From Chenopodium formosanum (taxonomy: Eukaryota; Streptophyta; Magnoliopsida; Caryophyllales; Amaranthaceae), in the NCBI GenBank assembly GCA_024500155.1, contig CM044875.1, positions 16,453,203 through 16,517,202 on the forward strand: a stretch of 64,000 nt of DNA, written 5' to 3'. Both the position numbers and the translations under genes were made by a program. Under the pieces are notes generated by a model. The model was not told where the DNA came from. It made no database searches and saw nothing but the letters and a program-made list of their open reading frames with translations. Below are positions 1-10,296 of this stretch, in pieces (position 1 is the first letter of the stretch; every line of letters begins with the position of its first letter).

Positions 1-100
1 AAAAAGATGAAAAGTGGGATACATAAAGAACAATTTATCAATATTATTTACTGTGTACAAGTGCATGCATGTATTGTGCTCATTTCTAAAACTAGTTTTC

Positions 101-130
101 GAGCCCCCGCGCGCGCGATGCGCGCGCTCC
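101..130 (-). repeat. Helitron 3' terminal hairpin
   Basis: Perfect 7-bp GC stem (109-115 pairs with 121-127) with a 5-base loop, 13 bases inside the CTAG terminus. Outer bases GAGC (101-104) and GCTC (126-129) can pair as an alternative. In the Helitron family such a hairpin marks the end of strand transfer. Confidence 0.85.
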
Positions 131-576
131 GAATGGCGAATCGGGAGGATACTGTCTAGTGTTTAATGTTAAGGCATAATTAATTTGTTGGGACATTTAT
201 GTTATTTATAAGTGCAATTCTATTAATGTATATAGATTAGTAATTTTTTTGTTATCTATGAGCAATGCTTTATTGCGCTGTTATATCAAATTTAGAAAAT
301 ATGAGCAAAACTGTAATTGTTAAAATTTAAAATATTTAGTTTAGATATTTGGTACTTGTAAATGGAATTGTGTGTATTAAATTTATACGGCGATGGTACG
401 ATCGGGTCTACTTAATTTGTACTCGTGACGGTTTAATAGTGTGTATATAATATTTAGTAAAGTGTATATAGTAGACATTCTATATTAAATTAAATTTCCG
501 CGGTAAAAGTCGTGTTTGGTATTAAACAAACGAAAACGAAAGTCACTTTCTATTTTTGGATATTCTTAGTAGTAGC

Positions 577-585
577 TATATATAA
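577..585 (+). promoter_or_regulatory. TATA box of the acidic-protein gene
   Basis: TATATATAA about 285 bases before the ATG at 869. The long leader would contain a short upstream ORF at 672-860. A plausible core promoter, judged from sequence and position only. Confidence 0.45.
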
Positions 586-868
586 CAAGTTTTTTTGTTC
601 AAAAAAAACATTCAGACCATTAGTTTTAAAATTGTAGTGCTTTTCATTTACTGTGCAGTGTGTGAAACAAGATGTCCTTTCAATTTCTGCATGCTATGAA
701 GACATTCGAAAAGACGCCAAGTGACGGTTTGGGGTTTAAATTGGGAAATTGCAGAGTGATCAGTCACAAATTCCAGAAAATCCTCTTTTTTCTCTTGATG
801 CAAATTGAAAAGGCTATTGCAATTATCATTTTAGATCTTCCATTAAGCCTTGAAACCTAAGCATTGTT

Positions 869-1654
869 ATGGCTGAAAGCGATGAGGATACTCCATTTAC
901 AGAATGGTACCGCAAGATTTTAGAAAGAAGGAAAGAAAACCTTCGTGGTCGATATTACGCAGCAGCTGAGGCGCGTCTTGATGCTACCCAGAAATTAGGA
1001 GATTTGGCAAAGGAAATGCAAGATATCGATGTACAACTTGCAAAGTGCGACGAAGTTGCTCGGGAAAGGGAGAGGAAACAGGAGCCTAAAATTGGTAGTA
1101 GCCCTGCTCCTTCGATTCCAGTTGCTGAGGATAAGAACAAGAGTAAGGGGATTAGAATTGATGGTAGCTCTGTTTCTCCGATTCAGGTTGACAGCGATAG
1201 TGACAGTGACGGAGGTCCTGTGAGAAAGAGAAGCTTTGTGGGTTTCAAAGGGGAATCATCAAAAACCAAGGGTCAGTGTAGTTGGGGTGATGAGGTTTTA
1301 GGCTTTGGCGTTGAGGGAGGGGAAGCGGATATGGAAATTAGCGATGAAGAGCCTGCTGTGAAACAGGTAATCTCTTCGACTGTTGCCATTCAACCTGAAG
1401 GAGTGCAGGAGCAGGCTGCAATTGGCGAAGCAAACATTGGTGTGGCGCAGCAAGAGCAGCAGCATCTATTAGCTAGCTAGGAAAGGGGCCCAGAGGAAGA
1501 AGAAGAGAATGAAGAGGAGGATGATGGGCTGCAGGCAGAATCTGATTCATGGTATGATGGAGATTCTGAAGAAGACACTGGCTACCCTTACCATCACCAC
1601 TCACCTGAAGTCTCTGATGATGATTCTGGAGCCTATGCGTTCGATTCGGATTAA
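869..1654 (+). CDS. Acidic coiled-coil protein carried by the Helitron, two exons
   Basis: Exons 869-1366 and 1481-1654 give a 223-aa protein. I infer the 114-bp intron because the open frame meets TAG at 1478-1480 but continues in the same frame for 57 more acidic codons. A strong donor (CAG|GTAATC, 1366/1367) and an acceptor (CTAG|GAA, 1480/1481) remove exactly that stop in phase 0. Residues about 15-75 are charged and helical, likely a coiled coil. A Ser-Asp run lies near residues 108-118, and the C-terminal 57 residues are very rich in Glu and Asp. No enzyme motif was recognised. It is the gene nearest the Helitron 3' end and converges on the RPA-like gene. It could be a nuclear regulatory protein or a captured host gene. 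Family unknown. Confidence 0.7.
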
Positions 1655-2926
1655 GCGAATCAAGTACTCCTTGCAGAATTATTTTGGATAAGTAGATAAT
1701 TATTATAGGGCCAGCTAGTTGTTTTAGTGCTTTAATGTAATCTAGCTGTTTGAAATGCTGGCTAGTTAGTTATTTTGTGCTTTATATGCACAATGTAGAT
1801 GTAATGACTCCTATATAATTTTATATATATATTATGGTTGGAATGTTTAATCTAAGAGGCTTTATGAACTTTTTTGCTAAACTAAATGTTTATTTATTCA
1901 GCTATATATAATCAAAAGCATTGGGTATGAAGTGGATGTTGGTTAATTAGTTGTGGCTTAATTGGTAGTTTTGAACTTGATTGTAGTCAGAAAAATGAGT
2001 ATAACCTCTAATATACTTGAAGCTTATTAATTAGGTGCTAACATGCCAAAGCCTTAACAATGTAGAGTGATAACTCATACTTTTTTTTTCTATCTTTACT
2101 AACAAAAATTGAACCTAGATTTTAATCTTGTAATTCTAAAACTTGTTTAAAAATTAGATTTATTATTAGGTGCCATTAAAACGATGAATGTATTTGGCTT
2201 ACAAGACTGTCAAGATATATGCCAGCTAGTGAATGTTGTTGCAGAACAGATCCTTCTAGTTTCTAGGGTTTGAAAGGGAAGAGGGATCAGGGCAGTAAAT
2301 AGATGAGCTGCATTTATCTTTAGTATATGTCTATGTTCATTGGGGCGCTGTGTTGTCTTGGATACGATTATTACAATGGCTGATATCCACAGAGATTAAG
2401 GATTGTGTCCTAAACTGAAAGATTAAATAAATGTACGAATTACTCTTTGAGATTCTGAAACTTGTTATATTTGGAAGCCATCTGAGTTTTGTAATTTGAA
2501 ATAGGCGATCACTTCATTAAGAATATGAAACAACATGCTAATAGTAATGAATAAAGCAAAAACAGTCAGTATAGATATGCAGCTCAATAGTTAAGGGCAT
2601 TAGTTTAAGCCTTGAGAATAAGTGCATAACTTATCACATTAAAAGCACACATAGCCATAGCAAATCAGTTTCAACAAAAGCTACAAGAATAAAGTGCATA
2701 TTGTGACAACAGGTCAAAGTTTTCAAAAGCCATGGTAATCAACATGTTTGGCTGGCATAACTATAATGTGCACTAAGAGGAGCTAAGGCAAGAGAAATCA
2801 AATAGGCTAAGTAATCTTGCATTGTCTTAAAGGCGTCGAATAGGAACGCAGGCAAAAGGATAAGCGTAGCTTATCTTAGGGGAATGTGTTCCTATTAGAA
2901 GCCTAATTAGCCTGATTATGCTGCAA
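1655..2926. other. Non-coding stretch between convergent Helitron genes
   Basis: AT-rich sequence holding the 3' ends of the acidic-protein gene and the RPA-like gene. I see no further coding frame, repeat or terminal motif. Confidence 0.6.
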
Positions 2927-4845
2927 TCATTGCTCGAGTGAAACAGCCTTTACGTACCACTTAAGCACGCCTGACCTCTTGATGGTGCCTGCAGGACCAA
3001 CTTGAATAAGGGATGCTTTAGATTGTAGTGTAGTGGCTAGAGCAGCAAATTCTGGCCAAGTTTCCTATACATTACACAGGTATAGTTAGCATGGTGCTGA
3101 AATCTAGACTGTGAGTATGTGAGCTGTTAACTACCTGTTTCTTCTTTTCTAGAAGTGTTGTGGCCGTAGAGTGTAGCAGCTTTGCACATTCTTCGCCAAA
3201 AGCAGTAAACCGGATGCTACCAGTTCCATCCGTTGCAACAAAGGTAAAGTTGTTCCTGCATTGATTGAATGGATATTAGTTGCTGTACATATGTAGTATA
3301 ATTAGTGTAGTAAATTAAGGCATACTTTAATTCAGCAATTTTTTCTTCTCCACAGTATGCGCACATAAACTTAGAGGCTTGAAAGTAGTCACAGCGCTTG
3401 CTACAAGTTGCACATCCAATGTATGCAACAACATCTTCTTCTTGAGGATTAGGGATTGTTATTTTTACCCAGAAACGTGTGTCGGGAGTAACATCTGCTG
3501 ACTGCAAAATGAAAGATGTCAGAGAACGAGAGGAGTTATGCAGTTTGTGTTGCAGAGCTAATCTGCTGAGCATACCGTCTTGTCAGCAATTGCAGCAACT
3601 GGTGTGACGTTTTTGCTGCTAAGGTCTTCTATCCGCTTGAGTTGGTGAGCAACACAGTCATTTAACTTATCAACATTTCCTTGCACCCTATATACTTATA
3701 ATGAATTAGCAATGATAGATCAAGGTTGACAAATAAGCAGAGGACATGCTAAATTGACAGTGTACAAGTTGATTGTACCAATCGCGCAGTGCAGCTGCCT
3801 CAGGAGAAACTGGGTTTGGATCAATGGTTGTTGACATGGAAGATGCCAGGGAAAAACCTAGCAATGTTTGTCGAGCATTAGGCAAAATAGCAAACAAAGG
3901 CAGTAAATGTTTAGCTGCTGGAGTAAAGTTACCTCTGTGTGTGGCTGGCTTTAAATGCCTAAAGCTTATGATCTTGAAAGAGTCTAGCCAATTACTAAAT
4001 TGTTGGCAGTCAACAGTAGCTAGTTCGCCATAAACTGAGATAATAAGAGCTTGGTCAGGCCTGCATGTACAAAGCATTTTGTTAAGTGTATTGGTAGCCT
4101 ATAATGTGTGGAGTAATCATTAGCATTATTAATTTTGAAAACCTCTGAACACTGTGGTCAACAACAGCAATGTCGCGGACATCAAATGGAAATCCATTGA
4201 GTGAAGTCTTTTGCCGAACATCTTCCATGTGAACAACAACACCAAGTATGTCTGAATTTTGAAGATCAGTAAATGCATCAGACATTTAGTTAGAGTAATT
4301 CATGAAAAGCACTTGCATATCTAGGTATAAAAATGAACAGCATTACCAAACCGATCATTATCATTGCTAGTCGGAGAAATATCAGCAATAGGAGTATAGT
4401 GCGGGAGAACAGGACCAGAATCAGGCACCAAAGGTTGGATTGCAATCTTTCCTCCAAAGCCAATCTGGTATGGTCCTTCTTTGTTGACAAATCTGGGGTC
4501 AGTAGCCTTTATAGGAGCATCTGAAATTATGTATTCTTTTTGATGCTCAAGGACTGTTTTGAAGTGATCAATCTCATCTCCAAACAATGTTCCTCTAATC
4601 TCATTGCCCTGTATACATAATAATACAACCAAAAAAATGTTAGTGAAGAAAGACAACCAACATTGCATGCAGAATAAGATAGCTACACTATGAAGTGGTA
4701 CCTCATCGTCTTCAAAGACAAGTTTCTGGAATCTCCTTTTATTAGAAGGAATTTTTACAGGAGACTTTTCCTTCACAGCAACTTTGATTTTATAGGATTT
4801 GCTCTTAGGAGTTAGCTTGCTGACTGGCACATATTCAGGCTTCAT
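2927..4845 (-). CDS. Replication protein A large-subunit-like gene of the Helitron, eight exons
   Basis: Single-stranded-DNA-binding protein of the RPA70 family, a usual companion of RepHel in plant Helitrons. Exons (minus strand): 4845-4702, 4608-4347, 4251-4143, 4060-3779, 3687-3576, 3501-3326, 3255-3135 and 3064-2927. All junctions are GT-AG with matching phases, giving 447 aa and no internal stop. The N-terminus resembles the first RPA DNA-binding fold. Exon 3 reads DILGVVVHMED, typical of the second fold. Exon 6 has a zinc ribbon, C333-x2-C336-x13-C350-x2-C353, as in the C-terminal DNA-binding domain. An in-frame TAG lies directly before the start ATG, so no longer N-terminus is likely. 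It probably protects single strands during rolling-circle transposition. It lacks the N-terminal protein-interaction domain of full-length RPA70. Confidence 0.85.
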
Positions 4846-7247
4846 CTAACAGGATACACATATGAATCAAACAAAAGAGTAGATATGCCTATAATTTGCA
4901 GTCCGAGGTAGTTATATAATAACATGAGAGTCATCCATCTAGGCATCTACCAGCTCATAACAGGTTTTAAATTAATATTTGTTGAGCTCTTATGATCATT
5001 TGGTACCATTTTAAAATAAATTTAATCAAATTCTAATCACTTTCTTATGAAATTTCCTTATATCACAGGATTATTTTTACTAAACCCTCTTTAGTAATTG
5101 AATATTGACTTTAATAACACTCAATGGACTACATATGAGTTTTGTTTACCCATCTGTCAGCTTACCATTCCCCCACATCCTTTTTTTTAGAGCTCAACTA
5201 CTTGTCCAACTAAACATATCTCATGTACATATTATGCTTTGGGCAGCCTTCCAGATTGTTTTCTTTTTTTTTTAAAGCTTAAGTTTTAATAAAAGCATTA
5301 AGCAGCGTTCATATGTTTACTTACCAAGCATATATCAAGGCACACACCAGGTTTGATTAGCACAGGGACATATAAAATTACAATAACCTATTTTAGATTT
5401 TGATTTATGCAGCCACTAAGGCAAGGCCAGTGTAATTTGTTCATGCTATTAGTGCACCTAAACTGGAAGCAAACTGTAATTATAACAGGCTACAAGTTAT
5501 ATTGATGCTAGCTATGCAGTGCCATAATAAATATTAAATGTTGTACAAAAAGCAGGGGACTATCTAAGTATAGTTCTGTGAAGCATTAAGTGTAGGAATT
5601 GCAAGTAAAAATTCAACAATAAGGAGACAGATATGATAGATCTAGGTTGGTACATGATATAAGCAGAAATGATTGATATTAAATGCTATGTGCATGAAAA
5701 TTCAGTATAAGAAAGAATGATACACCTATATCATGCATAATATTACCATCATTAATTGCACAGAATAGAAATAAATAGCAGAAGGCATTAATAACTTACT
5801 CTGATATACAGTTGGCTGAGAAGAAGAAGGTGGAACAACTTGTGTATAGAACGTTGTAATAGGAAACAAGGTAGATGTTAGCAGCTTGCACTTATAGCAG
5901 TAGAAATAAACAGCAAAATATTTAGTTGTTGCCTAACAACCTGTGTGAAAAATTAAGTAATGATGAAAATGGTCTATTAACCAACAGATTAAAGGCTGCT
6001 ACAATGCTTTAGTTCCCCAGAAAGCTAAACTGCTTTATTGATTTGTGCAGCATTGAGGTTTATCAATGCAGATATTTGTTCAAGATTTGGAGTTGGATGA
6101 ACAGAAGTTGCTATCTAATACCCTATGTGCACAAAATATCAATGATGAGAGCAATCAACTAACCAGCATATAAACAAGTCTTGTTGCATTGCTGTTTTTT
6201 TTAAGTTGCAGTGGTTAGCTTTTTCGATTTTAAAAATGCTTAGGAGACTATCATAGTTAAGATCTCCATATTAGAAAAAAGGGGATTCTTTTCAATGTCT
6301 ATTTAGAGCTTCATGTTAAAATTGGGCCAAGTAGTTGTCTTATGTGTAATAGCTTTGAAGGAGATGTTGACTGATTCTTTTTTAATAACCATTGGATAAT
6401 AAGCTGTTCTATGATTGCTGTCATCCAAGATGCTTTTTTTTGGGTTGTATATTAACAACAATATGTCTATTGAAAGTTGAGATGGATCTAGAAATGAAAG
6501 TATATTGGCAATCAAAGGAATGGGCTGTATATGTGGCCATATGCATCTGTATTAGGCTTAGAACACAGACTAAGGTCAAGTTGGGCTCATACAATCACAT
6601 ATATAGGATGAGTTTTGGAATTGAGCCATTACATAATACATGGCCTCTTTAAAGATACATTTTGTATTAAGACATATATGGCAACCTGTGCAAGTCAGTT
6701 ACTTATATATGTTTTTTTTTGGAGAATAGTAAATAACCTGTCCATGAATATCAGGAAGGAATGCCTGTTACACATGCCTATCTGTTGAAAACAATGTTCT
6801 TTCAAGAATTTTTCAAAGATGTGCATTTAATCAAGGGTTGAAAGTTTAATAAAAACAATTTGAGTTAGCTTTTACAATAATCTGCCATTTATTGCAGCAC
6901 AGTTTCTGTGTACACAGCTGACTTAATTGCAATGCTTGGCATCAACGAATGACTTGCTGTCCATTTTACAGATAATATTATGCTTTTGAGGATATCTGAT
7001 TTATATGAAATTTCCTGAATCTGTATTAAAATATTTATGTTAGTTTTAAAATATAGATATTTGTGGAGCATTATGAGGGTCATGAATTTTTTGACTGGTA
7101 ATTATGACTGCCATTGAACACTAAAAAAGAATATTGAATATGGCTTCTGTTTCAATGTCTGTAAACAGAATCTTATTCAAGTGTTTTCTTGTCAAAGATA
7201 TATTAAATGCATTTAATGTGATAAAGGAAACTGGTCTTTTTTTGGCT
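4846..7247. other. Long intergenic stretch between divergent RPA-like and B3 genes
   Basis: About 2.4 kb of AT-rich DNA with only short chance reading frames. It must contain the promoter of the minus-strand RPA-like gene and that of the plus-strand B3 gene. No recognisable gene remnant or terminal repeat was seen. Confidence 0.55.
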
Positions 7248-7257
7248 CTATATATAG
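7248..7257 (+). promoter_or_regulatory. TATA box of the B3-domain gene
   Basis: CTATATATAG about 90 bases before the ATG at 7344, a normal spacing for a plant core promoter with a short leader. Confidence 0.55.
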
Positions 7258-7343
7258 CACTGCTTGCCATCAAGCATGGAATGCTTATCAAATTGTGATT
7301 ACAGGCAATACAATTCATCCCAACAGATTGTCCTGCAAGCTAA

Positions 7344-8358
7344 ATGGCTGAATATGCACCTACGTTTACTGTTCGCTATCAGCCTGAGAATGCAGAAATT
7401 GTGGTATGAAATAGAGCCCATTGAACTATTATCTTGCTATGTTGTAACACATGTAGTTAGCATTATTGTGGTTGCTAAAATTATTATATGCTTAGCTTTT
7501 ATTATTTATTGCCAATTTTATAATTGTGATGATATTGTGGCCATGCATTTGACTATACAGCGCATCCCTGATGAATTTCAAAACATACTCTACGAAGGAT
7601 TTGAAGGTGTGAGTTTGCTAGTACATGGCAAATCCAGAATCTGGGAAGCTACTATGGTACAACAAGAGGATGGAAATAACTGGATCACTGTTTTAGAAGG
7701 TGGCTGGTGTGATTTTGTTAGGGACAATGGTGTAATTCTAGGCAATGATCTCAAATTTTCATACACAGGCGAGAGTACATTTTATGTTCAGATCCTAAGG
7801 CCAACAGAGGGCAGAAGAACAGAAGGTAGCGGATTTGACAAGGGCAATAGCAGTTCGAGCAAAAGGCGAGGACGTAAGCCAGCCTATCATGGCAGCTCAG
7901 CGAGTATGGCCGAAACAAATGGCCGCCTTGAGGAGCTTGCAGATCATTGTCGTGAGCCGCATTTTAGATTTATTTTTACAGCACCTTATCTTAAGAAAGG
8001 GACAATTGTATGTGTTTAATAAGTGTTTGTTTTTTTTTATAAAAAAAAAAAGTTTGAAGCTATTTGCATGGAATAACATTGTGTGTTATGTTGTTGTCTG
8101 CAGAATGTGCCTGTCGAATTTGCAAATTACTGGTTAGGTGAACTTAAGGACTCAAGCTATGTATTACTTCAGCACTCTGATACACAGTTTAATGTTAAGG
8201 TGAAGTGTGTGAGGAATGGCGGCCTAATCACCAAATGTGAGATAACAAGAGTCACCAATTTCACAGCTCAGTATAATGTTCAAGAAAATCAAGGCGCACT
8301 AATTAAGTATAGAAAAGGATACCCTGCACTCTTCGATATAGATCTAGTGCCAATGTGA
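7344..8358 (+). CDS. B3-domain DNA-binding protein carried by the Helitron, three exons
   Basis: Exons 7344-7403, 7561-8007 and 8104-8358, GT-AG introns in phase 0, 253 aa without internal stops. Residues about 8-99 match the plant B3 DNA-binding fold of REM-type transcription factors: a start like RIPDEFQ, then IWEA, a Gly-Gly-Trp plus DF block (68-72), then GNDLKFSY and FYVQIL. A basic patch KRRGRK (121-126) in a Ser-rich linker is a likely nuclear signal. Residues about 153-253 look like a second, divergent B3 repeat. B3 proteins bind DNA and usually regulate transcription. It has its own TATA box and lies head-to-head with the RPA-like gene. It may be a captured host gene kept under selection, or a regulator of the element. 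The first domain is clear; the second is less so. Confidence 0.83.
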
Positions 8359-9167
8359 ATCATTATGCATGCTTCCTAGTTTGGGTTTGATGTAATAAGT
8401 CCTAATAATAGTCTGAGAGGGCATAATAAGAAAAGTGCACAATGCTGTATTTAAGTTAGGCTATCTGTATTGGTGGCCTAATATGAAAGCCTGATTTAGT
8501 GTGCTATTTCTAATTATATGTTTTTCTGATCTAAATAATCTATGCTGTTTGTGTTTGAAATTATTTGCTGATTAAATAAACATATTTGTATGTAAAAATT
8601 GCTATACACCTGCTAAACAGCAAGCTCATCTTAATATTGCTAAAACCTTAATTCAGAAAGCTGAATGTAACAAGAAAATATGCTTTAAATATTTTTTTTA
8701 TAGATAGATATCTGCTGAGCTCATGGCATAGTGTGCAGCACATCTAATTTAAAAATAGAAGCCAAAAAGGGAGTTTATAAATAGGGACTTATTAGGACTC
8801 TCTTTTTTTTTTTAAAAAAAAAAAAAAACTTCTAATCTATATCTAATTTAAATGAGATGATCAGACAAAGGTTGCAAATTAAAGGCCCAACTTTTTACAG
8901 AAACATATAGCTGGAGCCAACATCTGTGTACAATCAGATAGCCACTTGTAAGCTGTGCAGCTCATCAAATGGTTCCAAACTACTGTACATTGATTGTGTG
9001 CAAGTTTTGCCATAAGTCATGTTGAGTAATCTATAATCTTATGAGTAAGCTCTTTTGCTCATCAGTTTTTTTGAGGCCTAAACCAATTTTATGGTATATA
9101 GGCTGTGGTAAGATGACTTATGTAAGACATATTTTTATCCCAAATGCAATAGAGTGCACCATCTCTG
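8359..9167. other. Intergenic stretch with a short T/A inverted run
   Basis: B3 gene 3' region and upstream region of the next gene. An oligo(T) followed directly by oligo(A) near 8800-8828 can fold back. No gene seen. Confidence 0.5.
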
Positions 9168-9177
9168 TATATATAAA
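9168..9177 (+). promoter_or_regulatory. TATA box of the small coiled-coil gene
   Basis: TATATATAAA about 85 bases before the ATG at 9263, in a context typical of a plant promoter. Confidence 0.6.
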
Positions 9178-9262
9178 TGAGGCTAAGTTGGTATAGATCT
9201 ATAGTTGTTTTTCCAACATCTTAGCCATTCCACACAGCATATTATACAATAAACAATTCACA

Positions 9263-9613
9263 ATGGCAAGCAAGGGCAAAGGCAAAGGCAAGGAGGGTAG
9301 CAGTGGACGGCACGGGTTAGCTAAAGAAACAAGCATAAGGACAGTGGTGGATCGCGTTAATTCACTCGAGGAAAGAATGCAACAGCTAGAGAAGCTTGTT
9401 TCTGATCTATGTTTTGGTGAACCAGAAGATAAGGTGGCCAGTCAACAAGGAGACTGCTGCATGCAAACAGCTGAGATGGATGCCAAACAGAACTCACAGG
9501 AAGGAACAAGCAAGTACACTGGCTATCCTATTTTTCATAGCACTGATATTCACCATCACTCAAGCCCATCATACACCCCTGCAAGTGATGCTTCAGGTGG
9601 AGTTTCATTTTAA
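9263..9613 (+). CDS. Small coiled-coil protein carried by the Helitron
   Basis: Single open frame of 116 aa behind a well-placed TATA box. The N-terminus is Lys-Gly rich (KGKGKGK). Residues about 26-48 have leucine/valine heptad spacing (RVNSLEERMQQLEKLV), a short coiled coil likely to dimerise. The C-terminal half is polar with Ser, His and Pro. No known family was recognised. It converges on RepHel. It might be a partner of the element's other proteins through the coiled coil; this is speculation. Short length keeps confidence moderate. Confidence 0.55.
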   Translation: MASKGKGKGKEGSSGRHGLAKETSIRTVVDRVNSLEERMQQLEKLVSDLCFGEPEDKVASQQGDCCMQTAEMDAKQNSQEGTSKYTGYPIFHSTDIHHHSSPSYTPASDASGGVSF

Positions 9614-10001
9614 GCAGGAAAGCTTTAATGTCATCTAATTGGCTGCCACATCTGTACTGCACTGCTAGTGATCTGAGTAAAAGCTATTAATTTCCTGAAT
9701 GTATCCTAAAATGTGTTTAGGTTGATATTAGGCCTTCAATGTCTAGGTACTTAAATTTTATTAAGTTTATTGCTCTATGTGCCCTAAGTGAGATTTATCA
9801 CTGTGTTATATCTGTCCTTTGTACTAATGCTAAGCTAAGTCTTAGTCAGAAGATGTTGTAAAATGGCTGTCCTTGTTAAAGTCTAGTAAAGAATGTTAGT
9901 TCTTTGTTTAGCAAATATCTAGCACATGCAATTTAGCACATAAAATAAATAATGGCAAAGGAATTTATGCAAATGATACTAATTAAGCGCAATAGCATAT
10001 G

Positions 10002-10296
10002 AAATAAAGAGATACTGGATGTATCTAAATCCAGCAACAATACAAGATCTGCATCTGAACTCAGGAATTACAACATGCCATACATACAAAAACTAATAAG
10101 ACCGAAATGCAACAAGCTCATAATACCATAGTTGCAGTTGGCTAGTATAAAATAAAGAGATAGTGGATATATTTAAATCCAGCAAGAATACAAGATATGC
10201 ATCTGAGCTCAGAACTTACAACATGCGATACATACAAAAATTAATGACACTGAACTGTGACAAGGTCAAAAATACCATAGCTGCAGCTGGCTAAAT
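10002..10296. repeat. Tandem duplication (148 bp x 2) at the end of RepHel
   Basis: Two adjacent diverged copies, about 10002-10149 and 10150-10296, sharing AAATAAAGAGATA at one end and GCAGYTGGCTA at the other. The second copy overlaps the RepHel stop codon (10291-10293), so the duplicated unit is RepHel 3' sequence. Confidence 0.8.

Noticed and set aside
672..860. 62-codon plus-strand frame before the acidic gene
   Set aside because: Short, no domain, lies in the likely leader after the TATA box; at most an upstream ORF.
1478..1480. Nonsense mutation in the acidic gene
   Set aside because: A GT-AG intron with correct phase removes the codon, so a mutation is not needed.
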